A stretch of DNA of 64,000 nucleotides from a bacterium (GTDB lineage: Bacteria > Verrucomicrobiota > Verrucomicrobiia > Verrucomicrobiales > Akkermansiaceae), in assembly GCA_018222765.1 (NCBI GenBank), contig JAAEZT010000001.1:269462-333461 (forward strand). Direction: 5' to 3'. The position numbers and the translations under genes were made by a program. Numbering within the stretch: position 1 is the first letter of the stretch; each line of letters starts with the position of its first letter. The notes under the pieces were generated by a model. That model was not told where the DNA came from. It was given only the letters and a program-made list of their open reading frames with translations, and did not search any database. Below, one piece after another: positions 16,256 through 25,653 of this stretch.

Positions 16256-17107
16256 ATGGCTGGATTTTTCAAAAAACTGATCAACAAGATCACCAACACG
16301 GCAGAAATTGATTGGGACGATCTCGAAGCCGAACTTATCACCGGTGATCTCGGCGTGAAACTCTCCCTGGAAATCGTCTCCGAACTTCAGGATCTCGGTC
16401 GCAAGGTCTCCGCCGATGATGTGGTGGAAACGACCCGGAAAAAACTCTCCGCGCTCTTCCCCGAAGACTCACCCGCCCTGCAACCCCGCACCGATGGCAA
16501 ACCCGCCGTCCTTCTGGTCGTCGGCGTCAATGGCACCGGAAAGACGACCTCCACCGCCAAACTCGGACACCTCCTCCAAAGCCAGGGCTACTCCGTCCTC
16601 CTCGCTGCCGCCGACACCTTCCGCGCCGCCGCCGTTGAACAACTCGTCCGCTGGGGCGAGCGACTCAACTTGCCCGTCATTACCGGCACCCACGAGGCAG
16701 ACCCTTCCTCGGTCTGCTACCAAGCCCACCAACGCGCCATCAACGAGAACTACGATTTCCTCCTCTGCGACACCGCCGGGCGTCTCCACACCCGCAACAA
16801 CTTGATGGACGAGCTCTCCAAGATCAAACGCACCATCAGCAAGCAGGACGAAACTGCACCGCACGAAACCTTCATCGTCGTCGATGCCACCACCGGAGGC
16901 AACGCCCTTAACCAAGCTCGCGAATTCCAAAAAGCGGTTCCTCTCGATGGACTCGTCATCACCAAGCTGGACGGCTCCGGAAAAGGAGGAGTCGCGGCTG
17001 CGATTCAAAAGGAACTCAACATTCCCCCTCGCTTCATCGGCACTGGAGAAGAGCCCGATCAGTTCTCACGCTTCCAACGCGAAGAATTCGTGCAGAACAT
17101 CCTTTAG
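16256..17107 (+). CDS. ftsY: Signal recognition particle receptor FtsY
   Basis: FtsY is the SRP-receptor GTPase that docks ribosome-SRP complexes at the SecYEG translocon. The N domain is at residues 1-75; the G domain has P-loop GVNGTGKTTSTAKL, insertion-box DTFRAAAVEQL, DTAGRLHTRNNLMDEL, TKLDGSGKGGVAAA and the closing GTGEEPDQFSRFQREEFV. At 283 residues it lacks the acidic A domain of E. coli FtsY and has only a short N-terminal amphipathic stretch (MAGFFKKLINKI), as in many bacteria. Its last four bases overlap the convergent trkH gene. Confidence 0.97.
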   Translation: MAGFFKKLINKITNTAEIDWDDLEAELITGDLGVKLSLEIVSELQDLGRKVSADDVVETTRKKLSALFPEDSPALQPRTDGKPAVLLVVGVNGTGKTTSTAKLGHLLQSQGYSVLLAAADTFRAAAVEQLVRWGERLNLPVITGTHEADPSSVCYQAHQRAINENYDFLLCDTAGRLHTRNNLMDELSKIKRTISKQDETAPHETFIVVDATTGGNALNQAREFQKAVPLDGLVITKLDGSGKGGVAAAIQKELNIPPRFIGTGEEPDQFSRFQREEFVQNIL

Positions 17108-18585
17108 TAACGCTTCCAAAGCTTCGGCACGAAGATTACCAATAAGGCCACGTATTCAAGTCGGCCCAAGATCATCAGGCAGACAAAGAGAATCTTACTC
17201 GCCGAACTGATGTCGTGAACACTCTCTGTCGGCCCCATCTCTTCAAAGGCCGGCCCGATATTTCCGAGACAGGAAATGATCCCCGAAACCGCCCCCATCA
17301 GGGAATGACCTGGGTCGAACATTTGAAAAGCCATTGTTCCAGTGATCCCAAAGAAACCAAACAGCGTCAGCACCAAGAAAAGCTGACTCTGGGCTTCATC
17401 GGGCACCTGCCGGCCATTCAACTTCACCGGACTCACCGCCTGGGGGCGAAATGAACGCGCGAGCCCCGCAGCCATGAAGCGAAACCACAAAATAATCCGG
17501 CTCACTTTCAGCCCCCCCGAGGTCGACCCCGAACAACCACCGATCATCATCAACAACAACATGATCCCAACTCCCATCCGACTCCAGTGATCGTAATCGT
17601 CACTGACGTATCCGGTGCACGTCCCAATCGACACAATATTAAACACCAAATCAATTGCAGCAACATCGCTCCCGCCCCCCAATTTCTGGAGCAACATTAC
17701 CACACAGAAAAAACCAATCATCGCCAGGAACCACCAGACCTCTTCAAATCGCTTCCCAAGGTCATTGAAACGACCCCTCATCAGCACGAGATAGAGCGGG
17801 AAACTGATCGCCCCAATGATCATAAAAATGATCAACCAGCTTTTACTCCATACCGTGAAGATGCTCCCTACACTGTCGCTTTCCGTTCCAAATCCTCCCG
17901 TGGAAACCGCCGTCAACGAATAGTTGATCGCCTGAAATGGCGTCAGCCCCAGAAAGTAGAGCCCGGTTCCACAAACCAGGGTCAGCACGACATACAACGC
18001 CCAAAGTTGCCGCATCGTCTGACGAAGACTCGAGATATCCGAGTTCGCCAACGACGACTCTGCTCCAATTAAGGTCTTACTGCTCGAAGTCATCCCGGAG
18101 AGAACCACCACAAACATCGCGAGAATCCCCATTCCCCCGACCCACTGCGTCACCGAGCGCCACATCAATATTGATTTAGGCAGACTCTCGAGATTCGAAA
18201 AGATCGTCGCCCCCGTGGTAGTCAATCCCGACACCGCTTCAAACAAAGCATTCGGGAGAGTCTCATGAGGCTCGCAAAGACAATAAGGCAAGGCCGCCAT
18301 CAATCCGCAGACGAACCATCCACTCCCGACCAAGGCCGCCGCCTCACGGCGGCGCATGGTGTCGGGTCGACTGGAACGCTTCCCCAAATACTTTCCCGTT
18401 CCCCAAAGTCCGCCGCCCACAGAAACGGCAATCCCCAGACACAAGGCCCACCCCTTCAAATCCAATCCGGTATTGTGTCTTTCCCCCGTTGGGATGATCC
18501 ATGCCAGCAGCACGGAAAACACCATCGCGGCTCCCAAGAGGAGAACCACCATCCCGAGGGAACGAAGTAAAACGGCAATATTCAC
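17104..18585 (-). CDS. trkH: TrkH/KtrB-type potassium uptake protein
   Basis: A 493-residue potassium transporter subunit with repeated membrane-pore-membrane units. Selectivity-filter-type loops are visible: VSGLTTTGATIF, TAVSTGGFGT, VSIGTCTGYVS and IISCLGNIGPAFEEMGP. The segments WRSVTQWVGGMGILAMFVVVL and MMIGGCSGSTSGGLKVSRIIL are typical TrkH parts. The regulatory NAD-binding TrkA partner is not in the window. It lies downstream of waaA on the same strand with a 123-base gap holding a 9-bp tandem repeat, and converges with ftsY. Confidence 0.94.
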   Translation of the reverse strand: MNIAVLLRSLGMVVLLLGAAMVFSVLLAWIIPTGERHNTGLDLKGWALCLGIAVSVGGGLWGTGKYLGKRSSRPDTMRRREAAALVGSGWFVCGLMAALPYCLCEPHETLPNALFEAVSGLTTTGATIFSNLESLPKSILMWRSVTQWVGGMGILAMFVVVLSGMTSSSKTLIGAESSLANSDISSLRQTMRQLWALYVVLTLVCGTGLYFLGLTPFQAINYSLTAVSTGGFGTESDSVGSIFTVWSKSWLIIFMIIGAISFPLYLVLMRGRFNDLGKRFEEVWWFLAMIGFFCVVMLLQKLGGGSDVAAIDLVFNIVSIGTCTGYVSDDYDHWSRMGVGIMLLLMMIGGCSGSTSGGLKVSRIILWFRFMAAGLARSFRPQAVSPVKLNGRQVPDEAQSQLFLVLTLFGFFGITGTMAFQMFDPGHSLMGAVSGIISCLGNIGPAFEEMGPTESVHDISSASKILFVCLMILGRLEYVALLVIFVPKLWKRY

Positions 18586-18669
18586 AAGATAAGAAAATCC
18601 AATAAAACGCTCTCGGCGCTCTCACAGAGTATCCTGCCCTTCAGCCCCCTCCAATCTAAAAACTCCACC

Positions 18670-18696
18670 CGTAAATCTCGTAAATCCCGTAAATCC
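18670..18696. repeat. Three tandem 9-bp repeats
   Basis: CGTAAATCT-CGTAAATCC-CGTAAATCC lies in the gap between the waaA stop and the trkH start. The unit is short and only three copies are present, so slippage is the simplest explanation; an operator array for trkH is possible. Confidence 0.6.
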
Positions 18697-18708
18697 ACAG
18701 CCTAACGC

Positions 18709-19959
18709 TCAAACCCCTCGATTTTCCGAAAATAATTCAATCGTTTCCATCATTGCCCCGTCGTGTTTTGAAATTACTTCCAGAGCCGCCTTCGTTTGTT
18801 TCGTCGAGTCCTCCAGCAATTCGACGAGAGCCTCTTTCAACTCCTCCTCATTTTCAACCATCCGGATCCCCCCGGCAGCTTTCAACTCACTCACCAAAGG
18901 TTCGAAATTCGCCATGTGTGGACCGCAAATCACCGGAACCCCGGCCAAAATCGCCTCACTGGGATTCTGTCCGCCTTTCTCGAAAAAGCTTTTCCCAATC
19001 ACAACAACATCGGCATGAGCCGTCCAATCGCGTAGCTCACCAGTACTATCGATCACGAAGACTTCGTCACCTGACGGAATCTCAAACCGGCTCCGTAATA
19101 CCATCTTACCATCCAAGGCTGCCCTCACCTCTTCCCTCCGTTCGGCATGTCGGGGAACAATCACCGCTTGCGCACCAACCTCTTCAAAAACTTTAGCCAA
19201 ATATTCCTCCTCTCCCGCGAAGGTCGACACCGCCATTGCAATGGGACGCTCAGGAAATTGCGCAAGCATCGCTCCAAATTCATCACGTTTTTGAGGTCGC
19301 ACCGCGCCTTGGGAATCGAACTTCACATTTCCCGTTAACACCGTGGCTTCGGAGCGAACTCCAATTTCCTGCCATCGAACCAAGTCTTCCTTCTCAGGAA
19401 TACCCACATGATCCAGAAGCGAAAGAAAAGGCTTCACCACCGACTTAACCTTACTCAACCGGCGACCGGATCGCGGCGATAGCCGGGCATTCATCAGACC
19501 GAGAGGAATTCCCTTCCGATACGTCTGGTAAATCAAGTTTGGCCACAACTCCGACTCCACCATGATAACCACTCGCGGCTCAAAGCGATCCATGACCCGC
19601 TTGATGAGGAATGGAAAATCAAGAGGAGCATAGATCACTCTCACTTCATGCCCCGCGTTTTCGCGGGCCACCGCCATGCCCGTCGCCGTGGTTGGGACCA
19701 AAACAAAATGCTCCTTGGTCTGCGTCTGCCACTTCTTGATAAACTTCAGCGCCAACAAAACCTCTCCCACACTCACCGCATGAATATAAACGCCACCGCA
19801 TTTCTCCATCTCCGCTTCGCAATCATATCTCCCAAGCCGCTCTAGCAACCCACTTCCCCAGCCGCCACGCCGCCACATTTTCAGCAACCAAAACGGCGAC
19901 GCCAAGACAACGACGATCGGATAAATCGTATTCCAAAATAGAAGAATCAACGTGCGCAT
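18709..19959 (-). CDS. waaA: 3-deoxy-D-manno-octulosonic acid transferase WaaA/KdtA
   Basis: WaaA adds Kdo to lipid A precursor at the inner membrane. The protein (416 residues) starts with a membrane anchor and continues with the GT30 pattern: VYIHAVSVGEVLLAL, LVPTTATGMAVA, IYAPLDFPFLIKRVMDRFEPRVVIMVESELWPNLI, LMNARLSPRSGRRL, VLTGNVKFD and the donor-site region GKSFFEKGGQNPSEAI (normally GGHNxLEP). One base pair separates it from rsmD, with which it is probably co-transcribed. Together with lpxK at 50 kb it shows an LPS outer membrane. Confidence 0.93.
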   Translation of the reverse strand: MRTLILLFWNTIYPIVVVLASPFWLLKMWRRGGWGSGLLERLGRYDCEAEMEKCGGVYIHAVSVGEVLLALKFIKKWQTQTKEHFVLVPTTATGMAVARENAGHEVRVIYAPLDFPFLIKRVMDRFEPRVVIMVESELWPNLIYQTYRKGIPLGLMNARLSPRSGRRLSKVKSVVKPFLSLLDHVGIPEKEDLVRWQEIGVRSEATVLTGNVKFDSQGAVRPQKRDEFGAMLAQFPERPIAMAVSTFAGEEEYLAKVFEEVGAQAVIVPRHAERREEVRAALDGKMVLRSRFEIPSGDEVFVIDSTGELRDWTAHADVVVIGKSFFEKGGQNPSEAILAGVPVICGPHMANFEPLVSELKAAGGIRMVENEEELKEALVELLEDSTKQTKAALEVISKHDGAMMETIELFSENRGV

Positions 19960-19961
19960 AA

Positions 19962-20504
19962 TCAGGATTTTCGACGATAGATTGTGATACGGCTGCGACC
20001 ATAATCACGCTGCTGCACCAATTCGAGATCGCAGACCGGTAGCTCTCCGGCAGCCTCTCGCTCCACCACCAAAAATCCATCTTCCGACAACCACCGCCCC
20101 CATCCCTCCAGCGCAATCAAATCCGCCGCGAGGTCACTAACTCCGTCCGCATAAGGAGGATCGGCAAAGATCAAATCATAGGTAGCTCGTTCGCCTTTCA
20201 AGTATGTCAACACCTCACGCAAGACCACTTTGCCCCCTGTCAGCCCCGTTTTTTTTAGATTTTCCTCGATCGCACGAACCGCCCCTCGATTTTGATCGAC
20301 AAAGGCACAGGACATCGCGCCCCGGCTCAACGCCTCCATACCAAGCGCCCCCGAGCCCGCAAACAAATCAAGCACCCGGCTATCCCCGATTACCGTATGT
20401 AAGATCCCAAACAATGACTCCCGCACCCGGTCCGTGGTCGGACGAGCCACCTCACGAGGGACTTTGAGAGCGCGTCCTTTGGCAGTTCCTGAAATGATTC
20501 TCAT
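19962..20504 (-). CDS. rsmD: 16S rRNA (guanine(966)-N(2))-methyltransferase RsmD
   Basis: RsmD methylates G966 of 16S rRNA. The start MRIISGTAKGRALKVPREVARPTTDRVRESLFGIL at ATG 20504 is the family start and overlaps the stop of the upstream gene by ATGA; the track's 20681 start is too long. SAM motif I is VLDLFAGSGALGMEALSRGA and the catalytic motif IV is IFADPPYADG (DPPY). The 180-residue length is normal. Confidence 0.95.
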   Translation of the reverse strand: MRIISGTAKGRALKVPREVARPTTDRVRESLFGILHTVIGDSRVLDLFAGSGALGMEALSRGAMSCAFVDQNRGAVRAIEENLKKTGLTGGKVVLREVLTYLKGERATYDLIFADPPYADGVSDLAADLIALEGWGRWLSEDGFLVVEREAAGELPVCDLELVQQRDYGRSRITIYRRKS

Positions 20505-21958
20505 TGAAGTAAATTGGCAGAAGGATCTTTTCCGGTCAGAATAGCTTTCAATGCAGGGAAGAGCAAAACAGACGTTCGTTTCTCTCCCAGATTCACAATC
20601 ATTCCCTCTTCGGATGATTCCATACGAAGATCCCGATAAAGTCGATCCTCTGTCACCAGAGGTTCGAAATCGAGAGTCCATCCTTTATTCGCTCGATGAA
20701 CACGCTGCTCATAAACCTCCGCCCGTTCCGGACTACCCACCACCCGCACGGTCGCGGCAGCCTCGCCATTGCTGGTGACAAACCCATTGAGCAAAATCGC
20801 CTCTTCATCACCAATCATCCGAGCATCCGGGATAATCAAGCCAGCTCGATTCACTCGGGCTTCACCGTAGCCACGATAAAACTCAATGATTCTGGTATCC
20901 CGGTCATCACAAATTTCCATCCCCTCAAATCCGGCATTCCCATACCCGGCAAAACTCTGTGGCATCATGAGATATCCCTGAATCCCGCCTCTAAAAGAGA
21001 ATTGCTCAATATTAACCGGACTCTTATCTTCGCCGAAGATCGGGGAAAGATCAACCTGCTGGTTTGGTGCCACCACTTGAAGTCCAACCGGGAGTCCTTG
21101 CGAAATTCGAATCGCCAAATTCATCTTCAAATTCAATCCCACCACCTTGAGCTCATGCTCGTCGATCCGAATGAACTGTCCCTTCCACTTCACGGGGATG
21201 ATTTCTTCCCCATTCACCATCTCCCCTCCCGCATGCAGGGCAGCAAACCCCACGTGACCTTTCCGCTCCGCACCCCAAACTGGAAGCACTCCCTCCAAAT
21301 CCTCCACTGCTATGGAAAGCTCCGGATGCTCCAGCGAAGTAAGCGCCAAGTTGACATCCTCAAATACAATCACCCCTTCAAAATCATCCACGGGGCTGGC
21401 GTGAAAATCGGGAGATTCTCTGGGCTCTTCCTCGTCGCTGATCACCTCGCCTTCCTTGTTGTCTTTTTGAGGAATTGTCCCAGACGGTGAAATATTCGGA
21501 GAATTCCCGTGGGTGTTTTCTTCCGACCCACGTTGATGAGCCTCCGAAACGACGTTCTTTTTCAGGAGAACCTTCAACAACTCAATCGAGACCTCTCCCG
21601 TCACCCCCGAAATCTCAAGCCGCTCGAACCTCTTCTTTCTCTGAACTAATGAGACCCATGAGAAATCAACCGTCACGGTATCGATCCGCAAAACCTCCCC
21701 GAGAAATCCTGAATCATCCCCGGGCTTCACTACGAAGTCCCTTACCCTAATTCCTCCCCACGGCGTCCAAGTCACACTCTCAAGATCACATGGCAGCCCA
21801 AGACGTTTTTCAATCCGCCCCGCAATCAAATCCGTCCCCCATGAGATCGAAAAAAAGAGATTCAACGATCCCCAAAAAACAACCAGCCCAACTAATACTA
21901 CGAGGACCAACCGTCGGACAATCCGCCAGCGTCTTTGTCTCGGGCTTCCCGGCTTCAC
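20501..21958 (-). CDS. AsmA-like membrane-anchored protein, lineage-specific
   Basis: A 485-residue protein with an N-terminal membrane helix (LVLVVLVGLVVFWGSLNLFFSI, about residues 16-38). The next part, GRIEKRLGLPCDLESVTWTPWGGIRVRDFVVKPG, is the pattern of AsmA/YhdP-type N-termini, where a membrane anchor leads into a long beta-groove. A charged, Ser/Glu-rich insert follows near residues 140-190 and the rest is beta-rich. AsmA relatives move phospholipid between membranes or affect outer-membrane assembly; this role is only inferred. The gene overlaps rsmD by ATGA and follows an exported protein by 12 bases. Confidence 0.65.
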   Translation of the reverse strand: MKPGSPRQRRWRIVRRLVLVVLVGLVVFWGSLNLFFSISWGTDLIAGRIEKRLGLPCDLESVTWTPWGGIRVRDFVVKPGDDSGFLGEVLRIDTVTVDFSWVSLVQRKKRFERLEISGVTGEVSIELLKVLLKKNVVSEAHQRGSEENTHGNSPNISPSGTIPQKDNKEGEVISDEEEPRESPDFHASPVDDFEGVIVFEDVNLALTSLEHPELSIAVEDLEGVLPVWGAERKGHVGFAALHAGGEMVNGEEIIPVKWKGQFIRIDEHELKVVGLNLKMNLAIRISQGLPVGLQVVAPNQQVDLSPIFGEDKSPVNIEQFSFRGGIQGYLMMPQSFAGYGNAGFEGMEICDDRDTRIIEFYRGYGEARVNRAGLIIPDARMIGDEEAILLNGFVTSNGEAAATVRVVGSPERAEVYEQRVHRANKGWTLDFEPLVTEDRLYRDLRMESSEEGMIVNLGEKRTSVLLFPALKAILTGKDPSANLLQ

Positions 21959-21970
21959 CCCGAAAGTTTT

Positions 21971-22687
21971 CTATTTAGCCGCTTCGATGGGGAATCGAAT
22001 CAGAAGGTTTTCATAAGCGAGGAATTTCCCTTTCCGGTTAGTATTCTGCAAGCGGTAAATGATGAGGCCATGTTTTCCGTCCTTCTCTTTTCCAATCGCA
22101 AAGTTTTCCTTGGTGCGGCCAAGGAGATTTTCTTTCTGAAACTTCCATTCCTGACCGGTCCAGGCCCCAAGGATTGTCTCTGGATCGGCTTCGATATCTT
22201 TGATACGCCCCATCTTTCCTCCAACGCCATCAAAGACATCATCCTTGGCATTGTAACGAAGCAAGGTCAGATCGACATCTTTGGCTGCAAAGCGAATCAT
22301 CCAACTCCCCCCCAAGGCTTCCAATCGAAGCTCAATGGGCTGAATAATCTTATGCGTTCGCTCACTCCAGAGTTGTCGATATTTCTGATATTCCTCCTTG
22401 GTCAACCCCAAGTTCTCGTGAAACGGTAAAGGAACTCCCGGCTTGGCATTACCTGCAAAATCGGCATACCACTCGGGATTTGCTTCCGAAGCAACCTTGA
22501 CCTTATCAACGTATTCCTTGATTCCCTCAGGAGGCAGAACGGCAATGATGTTACCCTTCACCACCTTGTCTTCTGGAAGATATTCCGTCAGTAATTCGGG
22601 AGCTTTCCCCTGGGAAAAAGCCTGTCCCAGCATAGCTCCAAATAACGTCAAAAAGGCCAGCACCTTGGTAGTTTGAGTAACTCTCAT
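21971..22687 (-). CDS. Exported protein of unknown function
   Basis: From ATG 22687 the protein (238 residues) has a signal peptide MRVTQTTKVLAFLTLFGAMLGQAFSQG with a likely cleavage after AFS or FSQ. The track's longer start at 22846 adds unlike residues. The mature part is mixed alpha/beta; LRLEALGGSWMIRFAAKDVDLTLLRYN and ILGAWTGQEWKFQKENLLGRTKENFAIGKEKDGKHGLIIYRLQ suggest a beta-barrel or lipocalin-like end. No family recognised. It sits between two other lineage-specific genes on the same strand. Confidence 0.7.
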   Translation of the reverse strand: MRVTQTTKVLAFLTLFGAMLGQAFSQGKAPELLTEYLPEDKVVKGNIIAVLPPEGIKEYVDKVKVASEANPEWYADFAGNAKPGVPLPFHENLGLTKEEYQKYRQLWSERTHKIIQPIELRLEALGGSWMIRFAAKDVDLTLLRYNAKDDVFDGVGGKMGRIKDIEADPETILGAWTGQEWKFQKENLLGRTKENFAIGKEKDGKHGLIIYRLQNTNRKGKFLAYENLLIRFPIEAAK

Positions 22688-22799
22688 GAATCTTATCTGT
22701 GGCAAATCCAATACCCCGATTGCAGGGGCGCCAAAACGAAGCATATTTAAGTCCATAAGTAAACCAACACTCTGGAAAACCCTCTGATTCCCTGAATTC

Positions 22800-23900
22800 C
22801 TATTCCTCATCCGGATTCGTGGGATAGGCCCAAAAAGTTGCCACAATCTTATCGATTACCACGGACCGGGGAGCCTTACTTTCGGGCAGGAATCTCACGC
22901 GTAGAATGAAGGGCTGGGTTTTCGACTTTCCGGGAGGTGCCTCTAAATACTTTTTCATCTCACTCGCTAAGGTGGTCCCCTCCTTCACATATCCAAAAAT
23001 GACTTTATCGGTATGCTTGGTCGTCATGCGAACACAGAGATAACCGTCCTCTTCCAGAAATTCATAGGCGTAGAAATCATCAAAGCTACCGTAAACTCTC
23101 AAATCAATGGGAACAGTCGGCCTCTTCTTTAAATAATCTTCAAATGCGATTGGCTGGTAGCTGACAAATGACTCCCAGTCCACCAGATAACCTTTTTCGA
23201 CATCTTCAAGCAGAATTGGCAAAGTTTCCCCGTCAGCCACACGGACGCTCAAGGCTACAAATGGCCTCTTCTCCAGAGGAACAATGTTGTACGCGCTTAC
23301 GTCCTTATATTGATAGGATTGTATCGGGAATCGTCTGTAATGATCCAACATCAGGGGGGCCACCCGATTTGGGTGGCGCACATATTTTAGACGTTCTTCA
23401 ACCGTCTTTGCCGAGAGAAAGCCCCGCAAAATCTCTTCCATTTCATCGTAATCCCGGGCCGCCACCTCCATCAACTTTGCTTCCTTGTCTCGGAGATCGG
23501 ACTGACCGGGTCGGTAATAAGCTTCCTGATCGCTTCTGGACTCTGGCAACGCTCCGGCCTCTACTGTCCCATCCACCTCACCTTTTTTCTGAGAAAAAGC
23601 CCAAACCAAAACGCCTCCCAACACCGCGAACAAAAGAACAAACCAGCCCATCGGCACACTGGTCACCTCTTTGGTCTCCGCTGCTACAAGCCATTCGCTC
23701 TCGGGACTCAGGATCTCCGGAAGGTCATCCAAATCAGTATCGCCCATCATACCGGGCATTGCCATCTCCTCCTCACTCGGTTCCCTCATCGTCGAAGTCC
23801 CGGCTTCCGGAACGTCTAATCGGACAACATCCTCCTCTTCGGAATCTTCCACAACACGAATTCCATCAAATTCACTTTTTGTATCCTTGTTGGCAGGCAT
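22800..23900 (-). CDS. Single-pass membrane protein with acidic cytoplasmic tail, lineage-specific
   Basis: A 366-residue protein. Residues 1-75 are acidic and low in complexity (EDSEEEDVVRLDVPEAG; EEEMAMPGMMGDTDLDDLPEIL). A membrane helix follows (MGWFVLLFAVLGGVLVWAFS, about residues 84-103). The outer domain begins with a helical piece (LMEVAARDYDEMEEILRGFLSAKTVEERLKYVRHPNRVAPLMLDHY) and continues as a mixed domain with many aromatics. The YVRHPNRVAPLM segment resembles proteins repeatedly seen in Verrucomicrobia genomes, but no function is known. It is divergent from the glycosyltransferase gene with a 77-base gap that must hold both promoters. Confidence 0.7.
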   Translation of the reverse strand: MPANKDTKSEFDGIRVVEDSEEEDVVRLDVPEAGTSTMREPSEEEMAMPGMMGDTDLDDLPEILSPESEWLVAAETKEVTSVPMGWFVLLFAVLGGVLVWAFSQKKGEVDGTVEAGALPESRSDQEAYYRPGQSDLRDKEAKLMEVAARDYDEMEEILRGFLSAKTVEERLKYVRHPNRVAPLMLDHYRRFPIQSYQYKDVSAYNIVPLEKRPFVALSVRVADGETLPILLEDVEKGYLVDWESFVSYQPIAFEDYLKKRPTVPIDLRVYGSFDDFYAYEFLEEDGYLCVRMTTKHTDKVIFGYVKEGTTLASEMKKYLEAPPGKSKTQPFILRVRFLPESKAPRSVVIDKIVATFWAYPTNPDEE

Positions 23901-23977
23901 ATCTTCTAATTTACCCTAACCTGAAATGAGCATCGACGCAATGCCTGGGCGTCGCTACCTTCACATTCCTACGCAAC

Positions 23978-25072
23978 GTGGACAAAGCACGCATTCTTAT
24001 TCTTTCGGCTAGCTTCGGCGACGGCCACAATACCGCCGCCCACCATCTGGCCCAGGCTCTGTCCCCTCGCAACGAAGTCCGCATCGCCGACCCATGCGAT
24101 CTGGGTAGCCCCAAGACCAATCGCTTTCTTTGCAAAGTCTACCGTGAGGTCACTACTTACACCCCATGGCTCTGGGCCCTAATTTACCGATCCACCGACC
24201 GGCAAGATTTCACCAAACCACTCCCTTTACTCAAACCAGCCGAGGACGCACTGGGCACTCTCCTCGACGAATTCCTCCCCGACCTCATCGTTAGCACCTA
24301 TCCCATTTACCCATACATTCTTGAGCGGCTCTTCAAGAGTCGAAAAAAAGTCCCCATCGTCACTGTCATCACTGACTCGATAGAAATCAATGCGGCCTGG
24401 ACACGCTCACCTTCGGATCACCTCCTCGTCACCGACAACCACACCCGCGAATCACTAATTACTCAAAAGATCGCACCAGAAAGAATCACCATCACCGGAT
24501 TCCCCGTAAGCCCCCGCTTTGGTGAACTCACCAAACTCACCTCGGATGCGCACATCTCTCCCTTCAAAGTTCTCTATTTCCCCACCTCTCGCTCGCCTCA
24601 TGTCCGTAAGATAATGCGGTCTGTTCTCGAACATGACACCCATATCACTGTCGTTCTGGGTCACAATGTCCGCCGTCTCTATCGCAAAGCTCACGAGATC
24701 AAACAGGAATACCCGCATCGCGTAACGCTCAAAGGTTGGACCAAAAAAGTTCCCGACCTTCTTTGCTCCCACCACCTCGTGGTAGGGAAAGCAGGCGGAG
24801 CCACCGTCCACGAAGCCCTCGCCGCGCAATGCCCTATGTTAGTTCATCATATCGTGCCCGGTCAGGAGGAAGGCAACATCGAACTCCTCGAACGCCTCGA
24901 AGTCGGACGTCCCGCAACCGACCCACAAAAAATCAGCGATGCCATTGGCAGACTCCTCGGCGACAAAGGAGCACTCTGGCGGCAGCAGAAAGCCAACCTC
25001 CTCGCTCACGCCATCCCGGACTCCGCCGCCAACGCCGCGAAATTCATTGAATCCAAGCTCCCAGATTCATGA
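23978..25072 (+). CDS. GT28-type glycosyltransferase (MGDG synthase/UgtP-like)
   Basis: A 364-residue GT-B glycosyltransferase. The N-terminal SASFGDGHNTAAHHLAQAL is the SxGxGHxxAAxAL motif of the monogalactosyldiacylglycerol synthase family, and the C-terminal LLCSHHLVVGKAGGATVHEALAAQCPMLVHHIVPGQEEGN is the UDP-sugar site. Relatives add glucose or galactose to diacylglycerol. The acceptor here cannot be told. The start is GTG 23978. It overlaps the HAD gene by ATGA. Confidence 0.86.
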   Translation: MDKARILILSASFGDGHNTAAHHLAQALSPRNEVRIADPCDLGSPKTNRFLCKVYREVTTYTPWLWALIYRSTDRQDFTKPLPLLKPAEDALGTLLDEFLPDLIVSTYPIYPYILERLFKSRKKVPIVTVITDSIEINAAWTRSPSDHLLVTDNHTRESLITQKIAPERITITGFPVSPRFGELTKLTSDAHISPFKVLYFPTSRSPHVRKIMRSVLEHDTHITVVLGHNVRRLYRKAHEIKQEYPHRVTLKGWTKKVPDLLCSHHLVVGKAGGATVHEALAAQCPMLVHHIVPGQEEGNIELLERLEVGRPATDPQKISDAIGRLLGDKGALWRQQKANLLAHAIPDSAANAAKFIESKLPDS

Positions 25073-25653
25073 CCTTTCTTTTCGATATCGGAAATGTCCT
25101 TCTGAAACTTCATTTTGAGAACTACCGCGCCAAAGTCCTCGGAGACGCCAACGCGCCCCTCCCCGATAAGCTCGGCATTCTCAAAGACCCCTATGAAACC
25201 GGACAAATTTCTGACGATGAATTCGTCACTAAATCACTCCAAATCTTAAAGAGCAACCTCAGCCCGCAAGAATACACCGAAGCCTGGCAGAACATCTTCT
25301 CTCCCAACGATCCCATGTGGGAAGTCGTCGAAAAACTCCAGACCGACGGACACCGCCTCATCCTCTTCTCGAATACCAATGCGCTTCACAGCACTTTCTT
25401 TATGAAGAAATACGAAGTCTTCCAATATTTCCCGCATCACCATTTCTCTCAGGAAGTCGGAGCGATCAAGCCCCACGATGACTTCTACCAAAAAGCCGTC
25501 GATACCTACGATTTGATCCCCGCCGAGACCGCCTACCTTGACGATCTCCCCGAGAACATCGCTACCGGCAAAGCCTTCGGGTTCCAGAGCTGGCAATACG
25601 ACTTCAACGACCATGCCTCCTGCCTCGATTGGCTGAAGTCACTCGGCATTTAG
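25069..25653 (+). CDS. HAD-superfamily hydrolase
   Basis: A 194-residue HAD hydrolase of subfamily IA, close to the YihX/haloacid dehalogenase-like group. Motif I is TFLFDIGNVLLK: the nucleophile Asp is kept but the second acid (usually DxD) is Gly-Asn, as in the phosphatase-poor branch. Motif II is LILFSNTNALH, motif III lysine is in EVGAIKPHDDFYQKA and motif IV is TAYLDDLPENI. Substrate unknown, likely a small phosphate ester. ATGA overlap with the glycosyltransferase; its stop overlaps the convergent U32 gene. Confidence 0.88.
   Translation: MTFLFDIGNVLLKLHFENYRAKVLGDANAPLPDKLGILKDPYETGQISDDEFVTKSLQILKSNLSPQEYTEAWQNIFSPNDPMWEVVEKLQTDGHRLILFSNTNALHSTFFMKKYEVFQYFPHHHFSQEVGAIKPHDDFYQKAVDTYDLIPAETAYLDDLPENIATGKAFGFQSWQYDFNDHASCLDWLKSLGI

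Noticed and set aside
20696-21490. 264-residue plus-strand ORF across the AsmA-like gene
   Set aside because: Antisense shadow; the minus-strand frame has a membrane anchor and ATGA coupling to rsmD.
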